The notes beneath the pieces were generated by a model, which ran no database searches, had not been told where the DNA came from, and worked only from the letters and a program-made list of their open reading frames with translations. From positions 90,878-154,877 of the forward strand of contig NZ_QTYB01000007.1 of assembly GCF_003461955.1 (NCBI RefSeq): a stretch of DNA of 64,000 bases. Reading direction: 5' to 3'. This document shows, in pieces, positions 23,635 through 31,248 of this stretch; within the stretch, counting starts at the first letter, position 1, and every line of letters starts with the position of its first letter. The translations under genes were made by a program, and so were the position numbers. This DNA comes from Ruminococcus sp. AM36-2AA. Its GTDB lineage: Bacteria > Bacillota > Clostridia > Lachnospirales > Lachnospiraceae.

Positions 23635-25473
23635 TCACGTCAGCAGCTCAAACGTATGATACAGATTCACCTTCCCATACCCCCACTCCGGGTTCGGGTA
23701 CTGCATATTTTCTTCTCTTCTTGCGCCTCTCTGCAGATAATATTTCACGCCGCTTCCTGTAAAAAACGGCTGGTTATCCCGTATGATGGCCCATTCAAAC
23801 AGAAGTGCCGCGATGCCGGCGGTCTGTGCGGCGGAAATGCTGGTTCCGGAGCGGGTTCCAAAGCCGCCTCGTACCAGGGGCACTTTTACATTGACTCCAG
23901 GGGCTGCCAGATGTGGGGTTATCATTCCATCTGGCGTATAGCCTCTGCCTGCGGCAATGTAGATACTTCCGTCACGGTGCTGGTAGGCGGTTGTCGTGAT
24001 GCTGTTTCTGGCGTCCCCCGGAGCTGTCACGGTTGTATAGGGCGATGGTTCCAGAAAATAAGTATCCTGGGATATCAATCCTTCTACCGGAAGCCACATA
24101 TGGAACTGTACGTTCTGTCTGTTCTTTCCCCGGGTAAAAATCTTCCAGATTCCGGAGGCGGGATGAAAAAATCGGATATATACCAGCGAATATCCGGTCT
24201 GGCGCTCGATCAGGATATAATTCACATACACCTTCGTTTCTACAAAAACAAAGGACAGTTCCTGAGTTCTTGAACCAATAGAACTGCTGACTTCCAGTAT
24301 CTCCCCAGTAGGTGACTGGATGGAAAGCCCGTAGATCTCCGGCGGCTCTCCCCAGAATTCCATGGTAAACCCCTGCTCTCTTTCCGCTACACGGAGTTCT
24401 GTCACGATCTGCTCCCTTCCCTGAGAAAAAATTCCCGTACTGTGGTTTCTTGTATTTCCTTCGTTTCCGGCAGCTGCTGACACAGATACCTGGGAAAAAT
24501 TCGCCACATAATCCACATACTGGCTTAATGCATTGGTCCCCAGATGAGCGCCCTGGCTGCTTCCGATCCCCAGGCAGATAGAAAGTGGCATCTCCAGTTT
24601 TTTTGCCCAGGAAATCGCATAAGCAATGGCCATCATCACATCATTTTCCTGAAAAACTTCTGCATCCGGAGGATAGAGATAAAAATTCCGGAGATATTGT
24701 TTTGCCGGTTTTACCTTGATGATGATCAATGTCGCTTCCGGTGCCGCTCCGGTGAAATTTTCTCCAGGTACCATATTTCCTGCCGCAATACCGGAAAGTG
24801 CCGTTCCATGGCCATTAGTGTCCCTGGATGGCACAATAGAAAACGGATCCTCGGAAGCCAGTGCCAGATCGATATCTTTTTTACGGAATAACTTGCCATA
24901 TGGAACTTCTGTATCTGCCATATCAGCCCCATTTTCCAACAGATTACCTACATCTCCATTTTCAGATTCCAACTCCCGTCCAGACTCATTTTGCTCTTTG
25001 TCTTTGCCCATCCCCTCCTCATCTTCCAGCGACTGATCCCATAAATAAGCGATCCTGGAACCGCCTGCATTTCGAAACACTGCATTCTGATAATCAATTC
25101 CCGAATCGATTACTGCCACCGCCGTCCCTTTTCCCCGAAGTTTGAGATACGGATGATCATGCAGCCGGGTGATCCCAGATGCCCCTGTTGCTTCCATATC
25201 CATATAGGTATAACATTTCGGGATAGAATTATAAGATGTCCCTGTAACTTCAAGTTCTCCCATATTTTCCAGAGGAACATAGAGAACCCCGAAAATCTCA
25301 TTGATCGCCTGAAAAGATGTCCCCGGAAAAAGTTCCATGGTATCCTGGACATTCTGCATATATTTCACGATAAAATCCCCGAAGCGCTGACTCTGTGCCG
25401 GGTTTTCCGGCTGCGCTCCGGGGATCTTATCCTCTGTTTCCATATTTGGTTCAAAATCTTCTTTTCTGAGCAT
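23635..25473 (-). CDS. Subtilisin-family serine protease (Csp-like)
   Basis: 612 residues of the S8 family. An N-terminal pro-region (about 1-105) is followed by the catalytic domain with D123 (AVIDSGIDY), H222 (NGHGTALSGIAAG) and the catalytic Ser in SGTSISAAQTAG at about residue 550. The triad is complete. A long beta-rich insert between His and Ser (about 300-500) matches the layout of clostridial Csp germination proteases and their relatives. There is no signal peptide and no C-terminal anchor. Csp proteases activate the cortex hydrolase SleC during spore germination; that role is inferred from the layout. It is monocistronic, and its upstream region holds repeat copy D. Confidence 0.85.
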   Translation of the reverse strand: MLRKEDFEPNMETEDKIPGAQPENPAQSQRFGDFIVKYMQNVQDTMELFPGTSFQAINEIFGVLYVPLENMGELEVTGTSYNSIPKCYTYMDMEATGASGITRLHDHPYLKLRGKGTAVAVIDSGIDYQNAVFRNAGGSRIAYLWDQSLEDEEGMGKDKEQNESGRELESENGDVGNLLENGADMADTEVPYGKLFRKKDIDLALASEDPFSIVPSRDTNGHGTALSGIAAGNMVPGENFTGAAPEATLIIIKVKPAKQYLRNFYLYPPDAEVFQENDVMMAIAYAISWAKKLEMPLSICLGIGSSQGAHLGTNALSQYVDYVANFSQVSVSAAAGNEGNTRNHSTGIFSQGREQIVTELRVAEREQGFTMEFWGEPPEIYGLSIQSPTGEILEVSSSIGSRTQELSFVFVETKVYVNYILIERQTGYSLVYIRFFHPASGIWKIFTRGKNRQNVQFHMWLPVEGLISQDTYFLEPSPYTTVTAPGDARNSITTTAYQHRDGSIYIAAGRGYTPDGMITPHLAAPGVNVKVPLVRGGFGTRSGTSISAAQTAGIAALLFEWAIIRDNQPFFTGSGVKYYLQRGARREENMQYPNPEWGYGKVNLYHTFELLT

Positions 25474-25549
25474 GGCAGGCCTGCTTTCGCCTTTTTCATA
25501 GATTTATGCAGAGCGGGCCCGTCTTTATGCCACTACTGCCCGACACATT

Positions 25550-25636
25550 CTCCTGATACATATAACTGCCATATCACTACACCATTGCATATCGCTTTTC
25601 GCAACCCGCAGGAAAATTTCCTGATTCGGTTAAATT
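25550..25636. repeat. Dispersed intergenic repeat, copy D (right half)
   Basis: Contains TCTCCTGATACA, TATCGCTTTTCGCAACCCGC, AGG and CCTGATTCGGTTAAA in the same order as copy A. It carries only the right half and ends at the lgt stop codon. Confidence 0.65.
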
Positions 25637-26400
25637 TACTCTTGCGGACTCCTTTTTTTCGCCACCAGTACCAGCAGCACAATCCCCGCAATCCCGGTAA
25701 AAATACTGATAAACTGGGAAGTTGACAAAATCCCCACACTTCCCCGGATAATATCTCCCCGGAAAAACTCGATCACAAAACGTCCGACGCTGTAAAAGAT
25801 CAGATAGCAGGCAGTCACCTGGCCATCTGCTTTTTTGTTCCGCGCAATCAGCAACAGCAGAAGAAAATGCAGGAAATCCAGGCCGCTGGAATACAGCTGC
25901 GTCGGGATCAGCGCCACGTGATTGGGCGCATATTCCGAATTCTGAAATATCACAGAAAAAAAACTCTCCGTCTCTTTTCCATAACAGCACCCTGCCAGAA
26001 AACATCCGATCCGGCCAAATCCCTGGGCCAATGCCACGGACGGCAGGATCACATCCGCATATTTAAAAAATATAAGACCTTTGATCCTGCAGTACAAAAA
26101 TCCTGTCAGTATCCCGCCGATAATTCCGCCGAACACCACAAAACCGGAACTTAAGGTTTCCATCATAAATCCCGGATCCTGAGCAATTGATTTCCACTCT
26201 GTGATCCAGAAAAGAAGCTTTGCACAGAGAAATCCACCGACCAGACACCACAGAATCATGGGAAAGATCTGTTCGCTGTCAAGTCCCTGTTTTCTGGCTC
26301 TGTATTCTGCTGTCAGACAACCTGCCACAATTCCAATGGCGATCATCAGGCCATAACCATATATCGTAAATGGTCCGATGGTAAGAAGTTCATTTTTCAT
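25636..26400 (-). CDS. lgt: Prolipoprotein diacylglyceryl transferase
   Basis: 254 residues with seven hydrophobic segments. The Lgt signature region reads GFGRIGCFLAGCCYG (127-141), the variant common in clostridia, with the essential arginine R130 in place. Other Lgt blocks are GFVVFGGIIGG and a C-terminal FxRGD segment (EFFRGDIIRGS). It transfers diacylglycerol from phosphatidylglycerol to the lipobox cysteine of prolipoproteins, such as the one encoded at 44380. It starts at an ATG overlapping the stop of the arginase-like gene (ATGA), with GGAGGAAACGG upstream. Confidence 0.92.
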   Translation of the reverse strand: MKNELLTIGPFTIYGYGLMIAIGIVAGCLTAEYRARKQGLDSEQIFPMILWCLVGGFLCAKLLFWITEWKSIAQDPGFMMETLSSGFVVFGGIIGGILTGFLYCRIKGLIFFKYADVILPSVALAQGFGRIGCFLAGCCYGKETESFFSVIFQNSEYAPNHVALIPTQLYSSGLDFLHFLLLLLIARNKKADGQVTACYLIFYSVGRFVIEFFRGDIIRGSVGILSTSQFISIFTGIAGIVLLVLVAKKRSPQE

Positions 26401-27224
26401 CCGTTTCCTCCTGTTGTCCCGTTTTTGTTTTCCTCAATATCCTCACCCACATCTGTAGATGTAAAAAATTCCAGAAGCGCAGCATTGGCCATGTCATTCA
26501 AAGCACTGTTTCCAGGTTCTGTCACATCACATTCCCCGCAGATATCCACACCCAGGATCCTCGAAATTCTCTCTGCACATTTCTCTTTGACAGCACCCAG
26601 ACATTCCAGCATGGTACTTAACCGCATATCGCCCTGACTCCAGTTTGTATCTGCGTCCGCCCCACAGAGAACATCTTTGTCTATGGAAATATACAATGGA
26701 TATTCTCCCACCTGATTCTTTACAAATGCAGACACTTCCGTTTCTTCCATTTCCAGAAGCCTCTCCCTGCTCAAAAACTCCACCTTTTCCTTAAACTCCG
26801 GTTCCACTCTGGAAAAAGCCTCCTCATCCGGGCCGATCAGGATCACCTTTTTAAGCAGTGGCAGCTCCATAATGGAATCATAGATCCATCCTCCGCAGGA
26901 AAGCAGGCCGCCAAAAGCAGGCGGCTGCATATCTGTATGGTTATCAAACACCAGAAGCTCAAATGGCTCCGATATTTTTTCCAGCCAGATCCTTGTCATA
27001 TAGTGATAGTTTCCGGAATCAATAAAATGGATCTCTCCGGAAGAATAAGGTGCAATACGGCTGCGTATGGCATTCATCGCATCCTCATCACAGTAGCAGT
27101 TGGTTCCGGGAATGTCCCTGGCCTCCACCCGGGATACTTCTTTTCCCCTCCAGAACTGCTGGTCCTCATATATTCCGGAAAAATCCATCATCAGTATCTT
27201 AATATTTTTATCTGTATTTTTCAT
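26397..27224 (-). CDS. Arginase/agmatinase-family (ureohydrolase-like) protein
   Basis: 275 residues from the ATG at 27222-27224; a GTG two codons earlier is also possible. It has ureohydrolase-fold metal motifs: FDNHTDMQ (canonical DAHxD; here D-N-H-T-D) and SIDKDVLCG (canonical SxDxDxxDP). The last Asp-Pro of the second motif is missing, and the C-terminal GVDICGECDVT has the position of the final glutamate loop. Substrate is therefore uncertain: a guanidino-compound hydrolase, formiminoglutamase-like enzyme or another metal-dependent amidino hydrolase. It overlaps lgt by 4 bases, so the two are co-translated, though no functional link is obvious. Confidence 0.8.
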   Translation of the reverse strand: MKNTDKNIKILMMDFSGIYEDQQFWRGKEVSRVEARDIPGTNCYCDEDAMNAIRSRIAPYSSGEIHFIDSGNYHYMTRIWLEKISEPFELLVFDNHTDMQPPAFGGLLSCGGWIYDSIMELPLLKKVILIGPDEEAFSRVEPEFKEKVEFLSRERLLEMEETEVSAFVKNQVGEYPLYISIDKDVLCGADADTNWSQGDMRLSTMLECLGAVKEKCAERISRILGVDICGECDVTEPGNSALNDMANAALLEFFTSTDVGEDIEENKNGTTGGNG

Positions 27225-27267
27225 GTGCACATCTTACCACGGAATGGCAGATGATGCAAGAGAATGG

Positions 27268-28374
27268 TCAGTCTTTCCACTCTTCCAGATCTTCATCCGA
27301 ACCGTCCAGAAGATCTTTCAGACTGCCGGTTTCCACCTGGTCTTTACCCACATCCCAGAGTTTCATCTCCACATTCTCCGGTTCTTTTTCCCAGCGGGAA
27401 TTCTCCTGTTTTGGTTTTTCTGCTGGTTCCGTGACTTCCTCTGTCACTTTTCTGTTTGTAGAACCTTCTGTATCCTGCGTTGGTTCCCCTGTGCTCTCTG
27501 TTGCATTTTCAGAACTAAAATCTGAAGCCGAACTGTCTTTCAATGCATTTTCCTGCTCATTCTGTTCTGTTATCGAATTACCGGTCCTCTCCTGAACTTT
27601 CTCTTTTTTTCGTAAGATCCCACGTCTGGATTTTTTCTCCGGTTCCGTTGTTGCCATTTCGATAGCCATATTCTCTGTCGCAGTATTTGCTGAATATTTC
27701 GGCGCATTTCCGCTCTGCGGATCATTTCCATCCTGCGTCTTTGTATCACTCTGTGTATCCATATCTACCTTATCATCTACAGCCTCTGAACTGTCCGCAC
27801 CAGCCTCTTCCTTCTCTGCCTCTGCCTTTTTGGCGATCTTTCGAAGTCCCAGCTTCATGATAATAAAGAATACGATATCCGCAGCTCCGTCACACACCAG
27901 CACCCAGCCGGAAAAGATCAGCAGAGTCATGATCTTCGGAAATCTTCCAAACAGCATCACAATTCCAAGTGCAATAAAAACAAGACTGCCGATCAGAAGC
28001 ACGCTCCATGCACCGTGTCCGCCTTTTTTCAGAAGAAAAGCACCTTTAAATTTCCACAGACTGTCAACCAGTACAAATGCGCTGAGCATCCATGGAAGCA
28101 GTTTGATCACGATGGAAGGTGTCATAAAAAGGAACACGCCCAGCACGAAAACAACCACACCGCTTAAAAGATCCATGATCGTAGCGGTTGCTTTTCCACG
28201 TATGTAAATATAAATGTGATAAATGCCAACTCCGATGAGGATCAGTCCGAATACCACTTTACAGATCACATCCACCGTCTGTGTGGGGATCAGGATCAGG
28301 CAAAGTCCCAACAGTATGTAAAATACTGAAGAGATGATCTCACCCTTCAGAACGTTATTGATTTTTTCACCCAT
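27268..28374 (-). CDS. DUF308 (HdeD-like) membrane protein with long acidic tail
   Basis: 368 residues from the ATG at 28372-28374, 7 bases after AGAGGAGG; an ATG two codons earlier overlaps that site. Six hydrophobic segments fill the first half, with a DUF308/HdeD repeat pattern (GLCLILIPTQTVDVICKVVFGLILIGVGIYHI, then GVVVFVLGVFLFMTPSIVIKLLPW). The second half (about 185-368) is a disordered hydrophilic tail rich in Glu, Lys, Ser, Thr and Asn. HdeD proteins are linked to acid stress in E. coli, but that link is weak here. Function unknown. Confidence 0.8.
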   Translation of the reverse strand: MGEKINNVLKGEIISSVFYILLGLCLILIPTQTVDVICKVVFGLILIGVGIYHIYIYIRGKATATIMDLLSGVVVFVLGVFLFMTPSIVIKLLPWMLSAFVLVDSLWKFKGAFLLKKGGHGAWSVLLIGSLVFIALGIVMLFGRFPKIMTLLIFSGWVLVCDGAADIVFFIIMKLGLRKIAKKAEAEKEEAGADSSEAVDDKVDMDTQSDTKTQDGNDPQSGNAPKYSANTATENMAIEMATTEPEKKSRRGILRKKEKVQERTGNSITEQNEQENALKDSSASDFSSENATESTGEPTQDTEGSTNRKVTEEVTEPAEKPKQENSRWEKEPENVEMKLWDVGKDQVETGSLKDLLDGSDEDLEEWKD

Positions 28375-28485
28375 GTTCATTCCTCCTCTTTTATTCCAAC
28401 AGTATAGCTCTTTTCCACTGGTCAGTCCACCCTGAACCGTCAAAAAAAATTCTTTTTTTCAGAAAAATTTTCTTATAATTCAATA

Positions 28486-28534
28486 CAGCCTGAAGGATTT
28501 TTCCGGCGGCATTTCACCCCGTTCCTTCAGGCTG
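28486..28534 (-). terminator. Terminator of the SASP-like gene
   Basis: CAGCCTGAAGGA (28486-28497) pairs with TCCTTCAGGCTG (28523-28534), a perfect 12-base stem. The T-run on the minus strand is modest; on the plus strand CATTTTACTTTTT follows. Confidence 0.65.
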
Positions 28535-28538
28535 CATT

Positions 28539-28730
28539 TTACTTTTTATGTTTCTTCTTTTTTGTCATAAGACCGCCGATCCGTCCGGTTTCTTTTGCAG
28601 AGAGGCTTTTCCACCCGTCTTTGATCACTTTATCCAGGACTCCCATCTCATCGGCAATCTCGTATTTCAGTTTTTCTGCCTGGGAAAGTTTCCCCTCCAG
28701 GTATGCCTTTACTTCTTTCTCCCTGTTCAT
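28539..28730 (-). CDS. Small acid-soluble spore protein-like (alpha/beta SASP family)
   Basis: 63 residues from the ATG at 28728-28730 with GAGGAG eight bases upstream. The sequence KLKYEIADEMGV... with GRIGGLMTKKKK matches the alpha/beta SASP pattern (KLKxEIAxExGV...GxVGGxMTK), including the DNA-contacting GG-MTK segment. Classical SASPs protect spore DNA by coating it as A-form. This one is divergent: the usual SRANGSVGG core reads LSAKETGRIGG, so it may be a minor or atypical SASP. No sigma-G promoter was clearly read. It supports a spore-forming organism. Confidence 0.7.
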   Translation of the reverse strand: MNREKEVKAYLEGKLSQAEKLKYEIADEMGVLDKVIKDGWKSLSAKETGRIGGLMTKKKKHKK

Positions 28731-28827
28731 CTTCCACACTCCTCATCTTTTTTATGGAGTATGGACGTTTTCCGGAGAAATTATGCATTCTGAAAAATAT
28801 GTCCGTTCTTTACGGATGTTGTCATTT

Positions 28828-29010
28828 TTAATCCGGGATAATGATGGCCGCAATGATATACGCCAGGATTCCGGCTCCGCCCATCAGCGTGATGATCACC
28901 CATACCAGCCGTACAAGAGTCGGGTCAATATCAAAATACTCTGCGATCCCGCCGCAGACACCACACAACATACGGTTTACTGATGATTTGTAAAGTTTTT
29001 TGTTGCTCAT
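28828..29010 (-). CDS. PspC domain protein
   Basis: 60 residues from the ATG at 29008-29010, with GGAGGAAGC upstream. A single PspC domain (LYKSSVNRMLCGVCGGIAEYFDIDPTLVRLVWVIITLMGGAGILAYIIAAIIIP): a short cytoplasmic head and one or two membrane helices. PspC domains take part in envelope-stress sensing in the phage-shock and Lia systems. It is the last gene of a PadR-DUF1700-DUF4097-PspC operon, 13 bases after the DUF4097 stop. Confidence 0.88.
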   Translation of the reverse strand: MSNKKLYKSSVNRMLCGVCGGIAEYFDIDPTLVRLVWVIITLMGGAGILAYIIAAIIIPD

Positions 29011-29023
29011 AATGCTTCCTCCT

Positions 29024-29941
29024 TTAATCTTCTTCAAATTCCACCTGAACGTTTCCCATTCCACAATCCAGTTTTATATTTTTCGTGGCACCTTCATTTG
29101 TGATCTGTTTATTTCCGGAAGTGATGGATGTTTCCTGAGAATCATCCACCTCCAGATTTCCAAGGCCACATTTCAGCTCATAATTATAATCCTCTGCTTT
29201 TCCTGCAAGTGTAAGATCCATATTTCCCATGCCACAGCTGCCATTTAATTTCTCTGTCTGAATTTCACTGATGTCAGCAGTTCCCACGCCAACTGTAAAA
29301 TTTGCCTCTTTTACATCCAGACTGCCGGAATTCTCAAGGGTTCCTGCCCCCACATTCACTTCCATCTGATCCGCTTTAAAATCGCCATCCAGTTCGATGG
29401 TTCCGGCTCCCATCTGAAGTTTTATCTTCTGAAGGCTTAAGTTTTCCGGGCAAAAAATTTCTACGGAACGGTTTCTTACCTTCTGGCTGCTGGCGATTGT
29501 CAGACTGCCGTTGTCATTGCTGATCTTAACACGATTGTGATTCTTCCCTGTAACTTTCACCTGGACTTTAGCCTCATTCCAGGTCTTCAGGACCAGTTCT
29601 TCGTATCTCAGATCACAGGAAAGGTCTGAAACAGCAGAAGCTTCATATACTTTCGTATATGCGGAACCGTCTGCATTGTCTGTCAGAACACCTTTTTCAT
29701 TTACTGCCTTCTCTGCATCTGCCACAAGATCCTCATCCTGCCCATCCATAGCTGCTTCGGAATTCTCTTCATCCCAGCCGTCTTTATGATCCAGGATATG
29801 AAGTATCTGGGTGATTCCGTTATCCAGAGCACCTATATCTCCCATAGTCGCTCCCATGGCAGCTCCGCCTGCAGTAAGTCCCAAACCCGCCGCACCGAAT
29901 ACTGCCGCAAGGATCAGGATTACCTTCAGAAAACGTTTCAT
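29024..29941 (-). CDS. DUF4097 beta-solenoid envelope protein
   Basis: 305 residues. An N-terminal signal or anchor helix (about 4-27) is followed by a hydrophilic linker and a DUF4097 beta-helix region (about 115-300) with repeated short strands: KIKLQMGAGTIELDGDFKADQMEVNVGAGTLENSGSLDVKEANFTVGVGTADIS and later GMGNMDLTLAGKAEDY. These repeats form putative adhesin/LiaF-like solenoids in Firmicutes. Together with PspC it suggests membrane-stress signalling; that is inference. Overlaps the DUF1700 gene by 4 bases. Confidence 0.85.
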   Translation of the reverse strand: MKRFLKVILILAAVFGAAGLGLTAGGAAMGATMGDIGALDNGITQILHILDHKDGWDEENSEAAMDGQDEDLVADAEKAVNEKGVLTDNADGSAYTKVYEASAVSDLSCDLRYEELVLKTWNEAKVQVKVTGKNHNRVKISNDNGSLTIASSQKVRNRSVEIFCPENLSLQKIKLQMGAGTIELDGDFKADQMEVNVGAGTLENSGSLDVKEANFTVGVGTADISEIQTEKLNGSCGMGNMDLTLAGKAEDYNYELKCGLGNLEVDDSQETSITSGNKQITNEGATKNIKLDCGMGNVQVEFEED

Positions 29942-30705
29942 ACTTTTTCCGCCTTTCTTCCATTCAGGAGATTACTGCAGAATCCTGTAAATTTCCGCAG
30001 GATCGCCGGCAGTATCTTACCTGTGAACCACACCGTCAGTGCCAGTAACAAAAGTCCAAGTGCCATCATCAGAAATCCGATACCGATAGTCAGGATCCCG
30101 GCCGACGGAAGAGATACCACCATGGCAATTCCAACAGCAATACACGCAACTGCACCGATTACAAGAATGATCGATCCCGCTCCCGCAAAAAATGTCAGCA
30201 GGAAGGGCAGTAACGCCAGTGTCACCAGAATTCCCAGTGCTCCGCCAAACAATCCTTTAATCAAAGGAGCCGCAAAAACAAGAACGATCAGCGCAAGGAT
30301 GATCCCTGCCTTATTCTGCTTCTTCTCTGCATGATAGCCACGCTGGGCCCGACTTTTCCTGCGGTTTTCGGCACTTCCTGTATCATGAGGCTCTTCTTCC
30401 TGTCCATCTCCGCGTACTGTTATTTCTGTGTACTGATCTGGCATCTCCCCGTTCTCTTTCACACGGGTGTCCTGATATCCGTTCTCTGTGTATTCCCCGT
30501 AATCTTCACTGTTCTCCTGAAGATCTGCCTTGATGATCGCGGCAACCTTCCCCGGATTTCCCAGTTCCCGGATCACTTCTCCTTCATTCTCCGGACCTGC
30601 ATCATCAAAATATCCTTCATAATATTCCAGTGCCTCCTGTCTCTCCGCCTCTGAAATATCGGAAAGCAGCCGTTCAAGCTGTTCCATAAACTGCTTTCTG
30701 TTCAT
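29938..30705 (-). CDS. DUF1700 (HAAS) membrane protein
   Basis: 255 residues. A cytoplasmic N-terminal HAAS/DUF1700 domain (about 1-65: MNRKQFMEQLERLLSDISEAERQEALEYYEGYFDDAGPENEGEVIRELGNPGKVAAIIKADL) is followed by an acidic linker and three to four membrane segments (about 130-255). DUF1700 proteins are normally encoded next to PadR regulators, and the helical domain interacts with the regulator or partner membrane proteins. Start codon 2 bases after padR, stop overlapping DUF4097 (ATGA). The signal sensed is unknown. Confidence 0.88.
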   Translation of the reverse strand: MNRKQFMEQLERLLSDISEAERQEALEYYEGYFDDAGPENEGEVIRELGNPGKVAAIIKADLQENSEDYGEYTENGYQDTRVKENGEMPDQYTEITVRGDGQEEEPHDTGSAENRRKSRAQRGYHAEKKQNKAGIILALIVLVFAAPLIKGLFGGALGILVTLALLPFLLTFFAGAGSIILVIGAVACIAVGIAMVVSLPSAGILTIGIGFLMMALGLLLLALTVWFTGKILPAILRKFTGFCSNLLNGRKAEKV

Positions 30706-30707
30706 AA

Positions 30708-31025
30708 TTATACTCCCTCCTCAAACATCCTGGTAATCTTGGATGAATAGATCTCCCATTCACTTCTGTAAAGATTCAGCTGCGCTGCGCCCTTATCTGT
30801 CAGCTTGTAATATTTCCGGTTTCTGCCTGCATATTCCATATTGTAGGCTTCCAGGCATTCATCCTTCTGAAGCCTCCGAAGAACCGGATACAGCGTGGAT
30901 TCTGAAACTTCCAGAACACTTCGCACATCCTGGGTGATCTTATACCCGTAGGTACCGTCCTTCTCTCTGGAAATAACAGCCAGGACGATCGCATCCAGGA
31001 GGGCTGCTCCTGTATTAAATACCAT
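30708..31025 (-). CDS. PadR family transcriptional regulator
   Basis: 105 residues. A PadR winged helix (GAALLDAIVLAVISREKDGTYGYKITQDVRSVLEVSESTLYPVLRRLQKDECL, then YAGRNRKYYKLTDKG) is followed by one C-terminal dimerisation helix. It is probably the local repressor of its own operon with DUF1700, DUF4097 and PspC, acting at the palindrome at 31147-31168 that overlaps the promoter. Ribosome-binding site GAGAGGTGAG. The same PadR-DUF1700-DUF4097 set is found in many clostridia. Confidence 0.9.
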   Translation of the reverse strand: MVFNTGAALLDAIVLAVISREKDGTYGYKITQDVRSVLEVSESTLYPVLRRLQKDECLEAYNMEYAGRNRKYYKLTDKGAAQLNLYRSEWEIYSSKITRMFEEGV

Positions 31026-31075
31026 CTGCTCACCTCTCTATGACCTGTAAAATGGACATTCAACTTCCACCTTAC

Positions 31076-31128
31076 TACATGCTCATGAAACGCGATGGCG
31101 TTTTTCATTCACATGATAAGTCATGTAA
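31076..31128. other. Structured leader of the padR operon
   Basis: A long imperfect inverted repeat lies between the padR promoter and its ribosome-binding site: TACATG (31076-31081) with CATGTA (about 31123-31128) outside, and ATGAAACGC-GATG-GCGTTTTTCAT in the middle. Its role, if any, is unknown. Confidence 0.4.
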
Positions 31129-31146
31129 TATTGTTCTGTGAATAAT

Positions 31147-31176
31147 ACTATATATCGTATAATATAGTTTTGTCAA
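31147..31176 (-). promoter_or_regulatory. padR operon promoter with PadR-type operator
   Basis: ACTATAT (31147-31153) and ATATAGT (31162-31168) form a perfect inverted repeat with an 8-base centre. On the minus strand TTGACA (31171-31176) is the -35, and a TATAGT at the far arm, 18 bases on, is the -10, so the operator fills the spacer and -10. Regulation by PadR is inferred from position. Confidence 0.6.
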
Positions 31177-31248
31177 TAGTATTTAGAAAAATCCTTTCAT
31201 CCTTTATAATATTTTCAGCAGTTTGAGATTGATATTATGGAGGAAATT

